DNA of 41,322 nucleotides from JBJHBY01 sp050485745 (GTDB lineage: Bacteria; Pseudomonadota; Gammaproteobacteria; Pseudomonadales; CAMLJR01). This document shows positions 8,369 through 16,334 of this stretch, in pieces. The stretch spans positions 1-41,322 of the forward strand of contig JBJHBY010000003.1 in the NCBI GenBank assembly GCA_050485745.1. Direction: 5' to 3'. A program made the translations under genes and the position numbers. Below the pieces are notes generated by a model that saw nothing but the letters and a program-made list of their open reading frames with translations, did no database searches and was not told the DNA's origin. The first letter of the stretch is position 1, and each line of letters begins with the position of its first letter.

Positions 8369-9214
8369 ATGTTTGTCGCTGACCGGCTGGTCTTCCTCGA
8401 GTTGCACAAGACTGGCGGCACCCATATCGGCCGCTGGCTGGGTGAGCTGGTCGGGGGAGAGCAGATCGGCAAGCATAACCGCCTGCCCGCCGCGTTGGCG
8501 GACCGTTTCATCCTTGGCTCTGTGCGCAACCCCTGGGACTGGTATGTCTCCCTCTGGGCCTATGGCTGTGGGGGGGAGGGCAGTGTTTACGTGCAGACGA
8601 CCCGGCGCTTGAGCTTTCGCTACTGCCATCAGCAGCTTGCCGCCGAGATGGGGCGTGATCGTGCCGGGCCCCGGGAGTGGTTGCTGCAGTGTGGCCATGA
8701 CCTGGTCAAGCCGGTGGCAGCCTGGCGCAGTTGCTACCGGGATGCCGATGACGCCCGGGCGTTTCGGCGCTGGCTGCACATGCTGCTTGACCCGGCGCGC
8801 CGCTTCGATATGGCCGAGGGCTACGGCTTCAGCCCGGTTGCTCACTGTGGCGGCCTGATGACCTACCGCTACCTGAAGCTCTTTACCCGCCTGGGTGATT
8901 CGTTGTACCGGGATGAGCGGCTGGCCAGGCCGCAGGGGCTGCGCGAGGCCTGGCGTGATAGCCGTCTGGTCAGCTATCTGGTGCGCAACGAGCATCTCGA
9001 GGACGACCTGCTGGAGGCGCTGGAGCGAGCCGGGTATCCGCCGCGGGCCGAGCAGCGTGAGGCGCTGTTGCAGGCGCGCTCCAGAAAGACGAACAGTTCA
9101 AGGCGTCGCTCCACGGATTTCTACTATGATGAAAGTTCGATTGAGCTGGTGGCCCGCCGCGAGGCGCTGATCATCGAGGAGCATGGCTATCAGCCGCCAC
9201 TGGGCATTGCGTAA
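8369..9214 (+). CDS. Sulfotransferase-like protein
   Basis: A 281-residue protein with the two anchor motifs of the sulfotransferase fold: LHKTGGTHI at residues 12-20 (P-loop-like PAPS binding) and SVRNPWDWYVSLW from residue 51 (3'-phosphate binding). The middle and C-terminal parts are unlike the first sulfotransferase, so the two probably differ in acceptor. No signal peptide or membrane helix is visible. The start has GGAG 8 bases upstream. It is followed after 84 bp by a glycosyltransferase gene on the same strand, probably co-transcribed. It may modify a glycan made by this cluster. Activity is predicted from the motifs only. Confidence 0.75.
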   Translation: MFVADRLVFLELHKTGGTHIGRWLGELVGGEQIGKHNRLPAALADRFILGSVRNPWDWYVSLWAYGCGGEGSVYVQTTRRLSFRYCHQQLAAEMGRDRAGPREWLLQCGHDLVKPVAAWRSCYRDADDARAFRRWLHMLLDPARRFDMAEGYGFSPVAHCGGLMTYRYLKLFTRLGDSLYRDERLARPQGLREAWRDSRLVSYLVRNEHLEDDLLEALERAGYPPRAEQREALLQARSRKTNSSRRRSTDFYYDESSIELVARREALIIEEHGYQPPLGIA

Positions 9215-9298
9215 CCGGTTGGGGCGCGATGCTGCCTGGCTGCCGCCCGCTGGGCGCGGTGGCCTTCCCGCCCCGACCCCCGACACACAGGTTGTTTC

Positions 9299-10048
9299 AT
9301 GCAGGACCGGCTCATCGCAACCCTCGCCGTGGGCGACGAGGCCAACAGTATCGCGCGCTACTCCCTGCCCCTGATCGAGGCCTATGCCCGGCGCTGCGGG
9401 GCGGATCTTCTGCAGTTGCAGGCCTCTTCCCTCAGTGGCGACTTCAATATCTTTTATGAAAAGTTCCAGCTCGGGCCGCTTCTGGAGCGCTATCGCCGAA
9501 TCCTGTACGTGGATGTGGATATCCTGATTCTGCCGGATAGCCCCGATGTGTTTGCTCTGGCTCCGGAGGACCATTTTGCCGCGGTGTCCGTGGACCCGGT
9601 GTTCAGGCGGGGTGAGCGCTCCCGCAGCATGACACAGCAGGTGCTGGGGCCAGTGGATTGGCGCTATCCCTATTTCAATGCCGGCTTGATGCTGGTCTCC
9701 CGCGGGCAGCAGGCCCTGTTCATGCCGGGCGAGGACATGATGCGGCACTGGCACGAGGGCGCGGCCGCCCTGGGGGAAGGCAGTTTTCATGACCAGGATC
9801 TGTTCAACTACCGGCTGAATGCACTGGGTCTGCCGTTTCACGACCTCGGGCGAGCTTTCAATTTTACCCGTGCCTGGGGCGATTTTCATCGTCGCTTCGG
9901 CCAGAACTTTATTCATTACGCCGGCCTGAAGGGCAAGCGGGATGCGCTGATGGCGCGTGATGCCCGGGTGCTGGCACGGTCCTGGCAGCGCCGGCTTTAC
10001 GCACGCTGTCCACAGCTCGTCTGGGTGCGTGATCGCCTCTGGCGCTGA
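9299..10048 (+). CDS. GT-A fold glycosyltransferase (GT8-like)
   Basis: A 249-residue retaining-type sugar transferase by motif. The metal and nucleotide-sugar binding DXD reads YVDVDILI (D72 and D74). YFNAGLML near residue 122, DQDLFN, and HYAGLKGK near the C-terminus are the pattern seen in the glycogenin/LgtC-like GT8 family. No membrane helix is visible. The predicted role is to add one sugar to a surface glycan or its lipid-linked precursor; donor and acceptor are unknown. It follows the second sulfotransferase-like gene on the same strand. The ribosome-binding site is weak (AGG about 7 bases upstream). Confidence 0.78.
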   Translation: MQDRLIATLAVGDEANSIARYSLPLIEAYARRCGADLLQLQASSLSGDFNIFYEKFQLGPLLERYRRILYVDVDILILPDSPDVFALAPEDHFAAVSVDPVFRRGERSRSMTQQVLGPVDWRYPYFNAGLMLVSRGQQALFMPGEDMMRHWHEGAAALGEGSFHDQDLFNYRLNALGLPFHDLGRAFNFTRAWGDFHRRFGQNFIHYAGLKGKRDALMARDARVLARSWQRRLYARCPQLVWVRDRLWR

Positions 10049-10078
10049 GTGTCCCGGCATCCAGCTGCGCGTCAAGGG

Positions 10079-10213
10079 CGCTGGGTTACGCGCATTCGCG
10101 CTAACCCAGCCTACGTCAGGTTTTTCCCTCGACCCTGGCTGCGCTCGGTGTCGTAGTGAGCGAGCATGATGTGGCAGGTAGGCTGGGTTAGCGCGAATGC
10201 GCGTAACCCGGCG
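10079..10213. repeat. REPIN-like pair of inverted REP units
   Basis: Two 36-base units, at 10079-10114 and 10178-10213, are in opposite orientation and match at 35 of 36 bases. Each is itself an imperfect palindrome (CTGGGTTA..CGCATTCG..CTAACCCAG). They lie in the 185-bp gap between two convergent glycosyltransferase genes with 63 bp between them. This arrangement is that of a REPIN, a short non-autonomous element mobilised by a RAYT transposase. No RAYT gene is in the window. Confidence 0.7.
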
Positions 10214-10233
10214 TCCTCCCCGCCGGCAGCCAC

Positions 10234-11397
10234 TTATGAGGTGCCTTCCAGAATACTGCGGTACAGAGCCAGGGTGCGCTCGGCATTGCCGCGGGCGCTG
10301 AAGCGCTCCGCTACCCGTGCCTGGCCGCGGGCGATGATTCCAGCCTGGTCCGGGTGCTGCAGCAGGTCGCGTACAGCTCCAGCGTAGTCATCGGCGCTGT
10401 GCCCGCTGACCAGCAGGCCGCCGCAGTTGCCCTCCAGCACTTCCACCATGCCGCCCACGCGATGGGCGATGACCGGCGTGCCGAGCACGATGCTTTCCAG
10501 CAGGGTCATCGGCAGGCCCTCATGGTCGGAGCACATGACCAGCAGGTCCAGACTGGCGATGCAGCGGCCGATGTCCTGGCGATGGCCGTGGAAGGTCACC
10601 GCCTGAGTCAGGCCCAGGCGGGCCGATGCGGCTTCCAGGCTGGCGCGCAGTTGCCCGTCCCCGAACACATGAAAGTGCAGGCCGCGCTGCTGCACGGGTG
10701 GCTGTTCCAGCAACCGGGCCGCCATGCCCAGGAACAGGTCGACGCGCTTGACCGGGTCGAGACGACCGACCAGGCCGATGTGCACGGCCTCGGGCGCCGC
10801 CTCGCGAAAGCTGGCCCCTGCCCCGCGGTGCTGCAGGGCGGCGATATCGACGCCGTTTTCGATCACGGCGATATGCCCGCTGGGGAATACCGTGGCCAGC
10901 TGTTGGCCGAGGTCCCGGGATACGGCGATCACCCGCTGTTGCAGGTGGGCCCCGCAGTAGCGATCGAGGGCATGAATCAGCTGCTTGTGGGGCTTTCCCC
11001 ATCCGGGCCGATGTTCCGGAGCACCGTGGCTGGTACGCACGCCGGGTACGCCCAGTCCGAGGCTGGCGAGGCTGCCCAGGACGTTTTCCTTGAGCCGGTG
11101 CGTATGCAGGATGTCTGGCCGGTGCTGGCGCAACAGGCTGCGCAGGCCGCGCAGGATAGCCACCGCGCCAAGGCGGGATTCGTCGAGGATGTCGACCGGG
11201 ATACCGGCTTCGCGCAGACGTGCGGCGGTATCCGCGTCGTTCATCAGCACCGCGCGTGGCCGGGCGCCTGGCAGGTCGCGCAGGTGACTCAGCAGCGTGC
11301 ATAGCTGTGCCTCGGCGCCACCCCAGCGGTCCCCTGAGGCAATGTGCAGGACCTGCAGGTCACGCTCTGTGGTGGATCGCGGTACCGGGTGCGACAA
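10234..11397 (-). CDS. Glycosyltransferase family 4
   Basis: A 387-residue GT-B fold sugar transferase. The N-terminal Rossmann domain opens with LQVLHIASGDRWGGAEAQL, with the glycine-rich acceptor loop. The C-terminal domain has the nucleotide-sugar motif DHEGLPMTLLESIVLGTPVI with the two glutamates of the EX7E motif near residues 293 and 301. The only fitting start is a TTG at 11397, preceded by GGAG about 9 bases upstream. It is divergent from, and its 5' end is close to, the GT2 gene. It would act at the cytoplasmic face of the membrane on a surface or exopolysaccharide precursor. Donor sugar unknown. Confidence 0.88.
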   Translation of the reverse strand: MSHPVPRSTTERDLQVLHIASGDRWGGAEAQLCTLLSHLRDLPGARPRAVLMNDADTAARLREAGIPVDILDESRLGAVAILRGLRSLLRQHRPDILHTHRLKENVLGSLASLGLGVPGVRTSHGAPEHRPGWGKPHKQLIHALDRYCGAHLQQRVIAVSRDLGQQLATVFPSGHIAVIENGVDIAALQHRGAGASFREAAPEAVHIGLVGRLDPVKRVDLFLGMAARLLEQPPVQQRGLHFHVFGDGQLRASLEAASARLGLTQAVTFHGHRQDIGRCIASLDLLVMCSDHEGLPMTLLESIVLGTPVIAHRVGGMVEVLEGNCGGLLVSGHSADDYAGAVRDLLQHPDQAGIIARGQARVAERFSARGNAERTLALYRSILEGTS

Positions 11398-11490
11398 GGT
11401 GCCAGGCTCCGACTAGAATGGAGTGCATTGTTTGTATCAAGCCGCCTGATGCCTCGGGCACACCGACGGATTTTGTCTGGAGTCATTGTA

Positions 11491-12627
11491 GTGGAGTTCT
11501 GGTTCTGGTTGTTTCTGTTCCTGGCGGGCTATAGCTATTTCCTGTATCCACTGCTGTTGTTGCTGCTCGCCACGCGCCGGCCGGAGTCGGCCCCGGTGGC
11601 GCCACAGGACGCGTTGCCATCGGTCAGCCTGATTGTCACGGCCTATAACGAGCAGGCGCGTATCCGGGAGAAGATCGACAACAGTCTCGGCATCGACTAC
11701 CCGTGTGAACAACTGGAGATCATCGTCGCCTCGGACTGCTCCGACGATGCCACCGACGACATCGTGCGCGAGTATGCCGGGCAGGGGGTGCGTCTGGTGC
11801 GGGCAGGCGAGCGCCTCGGCAAGGAAAATGCCCAGTGGTGTGCCATTGGCGAGGCTCGGGGGGATATCCTGGTGTTCTCGGATGTCGCCACGCGGATACC
11901 CGCGGATGCGATCCAGCGGTTGGTGCAGCGCTTCGCTGACCCCTCTGTCGGTGCTGTGTCGAGCGAGGACCGTTTCATCAGCCAGGATGGCGGTGTGGTG
12001 GGTGAGGGGGCCTACGTCCGTTATGAGATGTGGCTGCGCCGTATGGAGTCCCGCCTGGCCGGGGTGGTGGGGCTGTCCGGCTCCTTCTTCGCCGCGCGCA
12101 AATCGGTCTGTGCCCAGTGGGATATTCATTCTCCCAGCGACTTCAATACGGCGCTGAACTGCGCGCGCCTGGGGGTCAGGGCGGTCACCGCCCCGGATGT
12201 GCTCGGCTTCTATCGGGATCTCAGCGACGCCAGCAAGGAGTACCAGCGCAAACTGCGCACCGTGCTGCGCGGCATTACCGCCGTGGCGCGGCATCCGGAT
12301 GTGCTGAACCCCTTTCGCTTTGGCCTGTTTGCCTTTCAGGTCTGGAGCCACAAGATCCTGCGCTGGGCGGTGCCCTGGTTCCTGCTGGGGCTGTTTGTCA
12401 GCAACCTGGTGATTATCGGCTCCGGCTGGCTTTATGTGGTCGCCCTTCTGGGGCAGCTGGCCTTCTACGGGCTGGCCCTGGCGGCCCATCTGAACCCTGG
12501 CCTCCGTGAGCAGGGGCTGGTACGCATCGTGTATTTTTTTGTGCAGGTGAACGTGGCCATTGCCCAGGCGACGCTGCGCTTTCTGCGCGGCACGCGCATG
12601 ACCACCTGGCAGCCCTCCAGCCGGTGA
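11491..12627 (+). CDS. Membrane glycosyltransferase family 2
   Basis: A 378-residue processive-type GT2 enzyme. An N-terminal membrane helix (about 1-27) is followed by the GT-A domain starting SVSLIVTAYNE (45-54), with ASDCSDDATDD near 80-90 supplying the nucleotide-binding aspartates. VFSDVATRIP provides the DXD-like position, and EYQRKLRTVLRG resembles the QxxRW acceptor region. Two or three hydrophobic helices lie at about 280-350. The GTG at 11491 has GGAG 8 bases before it; an in-frame ATG at 11449 is less likely because it would overlap more of the divergent promoter region and lacks a ribosome-binding site. The predicted role is polymerising or extending an exopolysaccharide chain at the inner membrane. 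Confidence 0.86.
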   Translation: MEFWFWLFLFLAGYSYFLYPLLLLLLATRRPESAPVAPQDALPSVSLIVTAYNEQARIREKIDNSLGIDYPCEQLEIIVASDCSDDATDDIVREYAGQGVRLVRAGERLGKENAQWCAIGEARGDILVFSDVATRIPADAIQRLVQRFADPSVGAVSSEDRFISQDGGVVGEGAYVRYEMWLRRMESRLAGVVGLSGSFFAARKSVCAQWDIHSPSDFNTALNCARLGVRAVTAPDVLGFYRDLSDASKEYQRKLRTVLRGITAVARHPDVLNPFRFGLFAFQVWSHKILRWAVPWFLLGLFVSNLVIIGSGWLYVVALLGQLAFYGLALAAHLNPGLREQGLVRIVYFFVQVNVAIAQATLRFLRGTRMTTWQPSSR

Positions 12628-12654
12628 ACCCGATGGCGCCCTTGTCATTATCGT

Positions 12655-12694
12655 CAGTGCCAGTGCCAGTGCCACCAATAATAGTGCCAGTGAC
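12655..12694. repeat. Short CAGTGC tandem repeat
   Basis: Three exact CAGTGC units (12655-12672) and a further partial copy (AGTGCCAGTGA, 12683-12693) lie in the 82-bp gap between the GT2 gene and the aminotransferase gene. Such a simple repeat can vary by slippage. It lies just upstream of the aminotransferase ribosome-binding region, so a length change could alter expression. Confidence 0.5.
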
Positions 12695-12709
12695 TCAGGG
12701 AATGCGTGA

Positions 12710-13891
12710 ATGAGGGCCTGGCGCGACCTGCCCCCGGTCGGGCAGCGCGTCCGCTCGGCGGCTCCGGGCGACGGGATGCCGGATTTTCCCGGGTGGCGAG
12801 CACTCTATCTGCAGTCCGGCACGGCCGCCCTGGCCCTGGCTCTGCGATTGGCGGCGGCCCGGCGTCCCGAGGTGAGCCGGCCCCGGGTCATTCTGCCGGG
12901 ATACGGTTGCCCGGACCTGTTGGCGGCTGCCCTGCACGCGGGCCTTGAACCCCTGCTGGTGGACATCGGCGCGACAGATCCGGGTTATGACCTCGATGCA
13001 CTGGATGCCTGTCTGCGGAGCGAATCGGCAGGTGATGACGGAAACTCCAGCATTGTGGCTGTGGTCGCTGTCAATTTTATGGGTATCCGTGAGCGCCTCG
13101 CCGAGTTGCGCATGCGTGCCAGCCAACTGGACGCCTGGCTGGTGGAGGACAACGCCCAGTGGTTCCCCGAGGGTGGCGAAGGCGGTGAGGGGGATGCCAT
13201 GGTGCTCAGCTTCGGCCGCGGCAAACCGGTCAATCTACTCGGTGGTGGCGCCCTGTTGCTGAACAGTGTGTCGGCGGGTGGGTCTGACGAGGATGCCAGG
13301 GCGTCGCTGCAGCCGGCAAAACGGGATCCGCTGTTCCCGCTTCGGCGCAGGCTGCTGAACAGCCTGCTGCACCCCCGGCTGTACCCCTTGCTGAGTCGCA
13401 ACCCCTTGCTCTCGATTGGCGAGACGCGCTTCAAGTCGTTGTCCGCCCTGGTGGAGATGGGGCCGCAGCGTCAGGCGAGCCTGGGCAGCAACGCCCGGGC
13501 CTGGCTGGCCCAGCCGCGCTGGCGGGAGCAGGCGCTGTCCCGGGGGATGGAGCCCCTGGCACCGGAGCTCCTGGATCTGCCCCGGCTGAGTGCTGCCAGG
13601 GCCGGGCGTCTGCTGCGTTACCCGCTACTGTGTCGAAATCGCGCCCATCGTGATGAGCTGCTGCAGGCGCTGTGCCAGCAGGGGCTGGGAGCGACCGCGA
13701 TGTACCGCCAGCCACTCCCGGAGGTGGCGGGCGTGGCGGCAGCCTGGCCTGCCAGTGTTGCTGCCCGCGAGCGACTTCCCGGAGCCGCAGAACTGGCCTC
13801 GCGCCTGCTGACACTGCCGTTGCATGCGGGCGTGCGCGAGCGGGACATCGAGCGGATGCTGGCTGTACTCAAGGCAGGGAACAGGGGCTGA
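12710..13891 (+). CDS. DegT/DnrJ/EryC1-type PLP aminotransferase
   Basis: A 393-residue fold-type I PLP enzyme of the sugar aminotransferase family. LQSGTAALALAL at 34-45 is the phosphate-binding segment. VILPGYGCPDLLAAALHAGLEPLLVDI at about 60-86 is typical of the family. VEDNAQ at 145-150 holds the aspartate that contacts the PLP ring, and SFGRGKPVN places the likely Schiff-base lysine at 172. It is more divergent than the usual StrS-type enzymes, so the true reaction may not be sugar transamination. It lies 82 bp after the GT2 gene on the same strand and probably shares its transcript. Such genes occur in exopolysaccharide loci that supply amino sugars. Confidence 0.78.
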   Translation: MRAWRDLPPVGQRVRSAAPGDGMPDFPGWRALYLQSGTAALALALRLAAARRPEVSRPRVILPGYGCPDLLAAALHAGLEPLLVDIGATDPGYDLDALDACLRSESAGDDGNSSIVAVVAVNFMGIRERLAELRMRASQLDAWLVEDNAQWFPEGGEGGEGDAMVLSFGRGKPVNLLGGGALLLNSVSAGGSDEDARASLQPAKRDPLFPLRRRLLNSLLHPRLYPLLSRNPLLSIGETRFKSLSALVEMGPQRQASLGSNARAWLAQPRWREQALSRGMEPLAPELLDLPRLSAARAGRLLRYPLLCRNRAHRDELLQALCQQGLGATAMYRQPLPEVAGVAAAWPASVAARERLPGAAELASRLLTLPLHAGVRERDIERMLAVLKAGNRG

Positions 13892-13913
13892 AAAACGAAA
13901 AAGCCCCGCCGAA
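13892..13913 (-). terminator. Left half of a terminator split by the IS element
   Basis: The sequence GAAAAACGAAAAAGCCCCGC followed by CGAA forms one arm of a hairpin whose other arm, GCGGGGCT, lies at 15516-15523 beyond the IS. Rejoined, the stem is AGCCCCGC/GCGGGGCT (8 bp, perfect) with loop CGAA (TTCG on the minus strand). Two A-runs make a T-tract for minus-strand transcripts. It was therefore the terminator of the PEP-CTERM gene and is now separated from it by 1.6 kb. Confidence 0.75.
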
Positions 13914-13956
13914 CAGGCTGTGTAAAAACCCTGGAAGCCTGAGACGCCAGAAGAGA

Positions 13957-13988
13957 AAATGCCCACAACGAGAGTTGTGGGCATTTTT
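13957..13988 (+). terminator. Left-end hairpin of the IS
   Basis: A 13-bp perfect stem (13957-13969 with 13974-13986, AAATGCCCACAAC paired with GTTGTGGGCATTT) and loop GAGA, ending in a T-run. It faces rightward and should stop transcription entering from the aminotransferase gene. It ends only 6 bases before the transposase ATG, so it would also hold the translation-start region in a structured RNA. Confidence 0.75.
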
Positions 13989-13992
13989 GCTT

Positions 13993-15411
13993 ATGGCCTA
14001 TGTGCGTGGAGAGGATCGGGGTCAGAACGTGCTGTTCCCGGTGTCGCTGGATGAGCTGATTCCCGATGATCACGCCTGTCGAGTGATTGAGGCGTTTGTG
14101 GGCTGGCTGGACCTGTCGGCGCTGGGGTTTGCCAAGGCCTGTCCGAAGGCAACGGGCCGTCCGCCCTACGACCCTGCCGATTTGCTCAAGCTTTACTTGT
14201 ATGGCTATCTGAACCGGGTGCGCTCCTCGCGGCGACTGGAGCGTGAATGCCAGCGCAACGTTGAAGTCATGTGGCTACTGAACCGGCTGGCCCCGGATCA
14301 CAAGACGATTGCCGAGTTCCGGCGTCGTAACGGCCAGGCACTGCGACGATCGGGTGCTGCCTTTGTGGGCTTCTGTCGTGACGTGGGACTGGTTCAGGGG
14401 GATTGGGTTGCCATCGATGGTTCGAAGTTCCGGGCAGTGGCCAGCCGCAAGGCGGTACGGCGACGCGATCAGCTGCTGAAGCAGCAAGCGCATCTGGAGC
14501 GGAAGATGGCGGAGTATCTGGCGATGCTGGATGCGTCGGATGCCAGTGACGGGGAGACGGAGCTCGACCCCGAGGCGATCCGCGCGGCGCTGACGCTGTT
14601 GCGTCAGGAGCATGCTGCCGTGGAGGCTACACTGGGGGTCCTGGTGGCTGAGGGCAAGGCACAGCTGACACTCACCGAGCCCGAGGCACGCTCCATGAAG
14701 GGCCTCGGTCCGGCCTACAACGTGCAGACTGCCGTGGACACCGGGCATGGACTGATCATTACACACGAGGTGACGGACGAGGCGGCTGACAACCGCCAGC
14801 TGCAGCCCATGGCGGAAGCGGCTGGAGCGGTGCTGGCGCAGGAGACGCTGAACGTCGTGGCCGATGCCGGCTACTCCAATGGCGAGCAGGCTGCACGACT
14901 GGAGCAACAGGGCATTCTGGCCCACGTGCCGGCCAACCGCGCGGTGAACAACCAGGGAGACGGCACCCTGTTTGATCGCACGCGCTTCACTTACGACGCG
15001 GACAGTGACACCCTGAGCTGCCCGGCTGGCCACCGTCTTCAGCGCAAACAGATTCACAACAAGGACAGGACGGTCATCTATGCCGCCCGGGAGAGCGACT
15101 GTGGCGGCTGTCCGCTCAAGGCCCGATGCACGACGCGAGCGCGTCGTCTGGTCAGTCGCCACCAGCACGACGAAGCCCTGGAGCGCATGAACGCCCGGGC
15201 GACACCCCAGCTGATGCGACTGCGTCGCAGCACGGTGGAATACCCGTTCGGCGTCCTCAAGTACCAGGTGCTGGAGCAACCGCGCCTGCTGCTGCGGGGG
15301 CTTTGGGGTGCGGGGACAGAAATGGCACTGGCGGTTCTGGCCTACAACATGAAACGGGCCCTGGCGGTGCTCGGAACAGGCGAGATAACCCGCCGATTGG
15401 TGAATGCCTGA
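13993..15411 (+). CDS. IS1182-family DDE transposase
   Basis: A 472-residue transposase that cuts and rejoins the element's ends. The N-terminal DUF772-like part reads LDELIPDDHACRVIEAFV, then GRPPYDPADLLKLYLYGYLN. The catalytic triad is D142 (AIDGSKF), D291 (ADAGYS) and E416 (TVEYPFG). A cysteine cluster DCGGCPLKARC near 375 is typical of this family, as is the C-terminal LAYNMKRAL. I take the ATG at 13993 (MAYVRGEDRGQN) as start because it matches family N-termini, although no clear ribosome-binding site is seen and the left-end hairpin stops just before it. A much longer upstream frame runs through the aminotransferase gene and is not real. Confidence 0.92.
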   Translation: MAYVRGEDRGQNVLFPVSLDELIPDDHACRVIEAFVGWLDLSALGFAKACPKATGRPPYDPADLLKLYLYGYLNRVRSSRRLERECQRNVEVMWLLNRLAPDHKTIAEFRRRNGQALRRSGAAFVGFCRDVGLVQGDWVAIDGSKFRAVASRKAVRRRDQLLKQQAHLERKMAEYLAMLDASDASDGETELDPEAIRAALTLLRQEHAAVEATLGVLVAEGKAQLTLTEPEARSMKGLGPAYNVQTAVDTGHGLIITHEVTDEAADNRQLQPMAEAAGAVLAQETLNVVADAGYSNGEQAARLEQQGILAHVPANRAVNNQGDGTLFDRTRFTYDADSDTLSCPAGHRLQRKQIHNKDRTVIYAARESDCGGCPLKARCTTRARRLVSRHQHDEALERMNARATPQLMRLRRSTVEYPFGVLKYQVLEQPRLLLRGLWGAGTEMALAVLAYNMKRALAVLGTGEITRRLVNA

Positions 15412-15442
15412 TCGGCTCAGGTCGAATTCATCCCGGCAGCCG

Positions 15443-15478
15443 CAAAAAACGACAACGCCCCGCAAGCGGGGCGTTGTC
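15443..15478 (-). terminator. Right-end hairpin of the IS
   Basis: A 13-bp perfect stem, GACAACGCCCCGC (15451-15463) with its complement (15466-15478), separated by AA. An A-run at 15443-15449 gives a T-tract on the minus strand, so the hairpin works leftward and would stop transcripts entering from the PEP-CTERM gene. It likely replaces the terminator the IS destroyed. Confidence 0.75.
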
Positions 15479-15511
15479 TGAGAGGGCCCCCGGCTGTTTT
15501 TACACAGCCTG

Positions 15512-15523
15512 CGAAGCGGGGCT
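15512..15523 (-). terminator. Right half of the IS-split terminator
   Basis: CGAA (target-site copy) followed by GCGGGGCT, the partner arm of AGCCCCGC at 13902-13909. It begins about 20 bp after the PEP-CTERM stop codon on the minus strand, where a terminator is expected. Confidence 0.7.
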
Positions 15524-15543
15524 CTGAAAGGCCGTTGCCGGAA

Positions 15544-16242
15544 TCAGGCAGCGCGGCGGCGACGCGCCAGGCCGAGACCCAGCAGGCCGGCACCCAGCAG
15601 GCCCAGGGTGGTGGGCTCCGGTACCGCGGCGATCGAACCGATGGCGAAGTCGGACTGGTTGGTGTTGGCGCCACCCAGCTCGGAGTTCGGGCCGGGAATG
15701 GGCGTGAAGCTCAGGTCGGTGATGCGGCCATCGAAGGGATTGTCGATGCGGAAGCAGCCGGACTGACCGGTGACCGTACCGCCACAGTTGCTCAGCGTGC
15801 CTGCACCGGTCCAGGTGGCCACGTTGTCGGTGGTCGGGCTCAGCGACAGGGTGTAGCTGTGCACGATGCCATCCAGATCGGTGAAGCTGATCTGGGCGAT
15901 CTCGGCGACGTCATCCCACTCCGGGCCGTTGTACAGGAACAACAGTTCGATGTGGTCAACGGAGACGCCATTCTGGTTGCTGAAGGTGATGTTGACATAC
16001 TGGTCGAGATCGATCTCGCCATTGGTGTCTTCATTGGTACCCAGGCCAGTGCGACCAGCGTAGGTCTTCTGGGCGAAGAGCAGGTTGCTGGGGTCGGTGC
16101 TCAGCGTAGCGCTGCCGATGTTACAGGTATTGGAGCCGAGGCAGCCACCCCAGGTGCTGGGGTTGATCTCGGTAACGCTTGCCAGAGCGGAGCCGCTGCC
16201 GACCAGCGCGACTGCCGCTACCAGTGTTTTGATGTGTTTCAT
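15544..16242 (-). CDS. PEP-CTERM sorting-domain surface protein
   Basis: A 232-residue exported protein. Residues 1-21 are a Sec signal peptide (MKHIKTLVAAVALVGSGSALA). The C-terminal PEP-CTERM signal spans 207-232: VPEPTTLGLLGAGLLGLGL, then an Arg-rich end (ARRRRAA). This tripartite signal is cut by an exosortase, normally XrtA/EpsH, and such proteins are placed on the cell surface or in the exopolysaccharide matrix. The mature part is rich in Thr, Ser, Asn and Gly with four cysteines, is predicted beta-rich, and has no named domain that I recognise. The start has GAGGG 8 bases upstream. Its sigma-54 promoter and the neighbouring prsK-prsR genes indicate PrsR-dependent expression. The exosortase itself is not in this window. 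Confidence 0.92.
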   Translation of the reverse strand: MKHIKTLVAAVALVGSGSALASVTEINPSTWGGCLGSNTCNIGSATLSTDPSNLLFAQKTYAGRTGLGTNEDTNGEIDLDQYVNITFSNQNGVSVDHIELLFLYNGPEWDDVAEIAQISFTDLDGIVHSYTLSLSPTTDNVATWTGAGTLSNCGGTVTGQSGCFRIDNPFDGRITDLSFTPIPGPNSELGGANTNQSDFAIGSIAAVPEPTTLGLLGAGLLGLGLARRRRAA

Positions 16243-16334
16243 GTGTGTGCCCTCGTTGGTCCTTCTCAGGGGTGTTCATTCAGGAAGCTCGAGAGGTCTT
16301 GCCGGGCACTCGAGCGACTCTGAGATTGTATAGA

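Larger units (their letters stand above)
13914..15511 (+). mobile_element. IS1182-family insertion sequence, complete
   Basis: A 1598-bp element bounded by perfect 16-bp inverted repeats, CAGGCTGTGTAAAAAC at 13914-13929 and its reverse complement at 15496-15511. It is flanked by a 4-bp direct repeat, CGAA, at 13910-13913 and 15512-15515, the target duplication. It encodes one intact transposase with all three catalytic acidic residues. Both ends carry strong internal hairpins. It is inserted in the loop of a terminator between two convergent genes. Everything needed for activity looks intact. The family is assigned from the protein; ISfinder comparison is needed for a name. Confidence 0.88.

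Noticed and set aside
13672..13992. Long upstream extension of the transposase frame into the aminotransferase gene
   Set aside because: It runs through the IS left end and the aminotransferase reading frame; the family start is at 13993.
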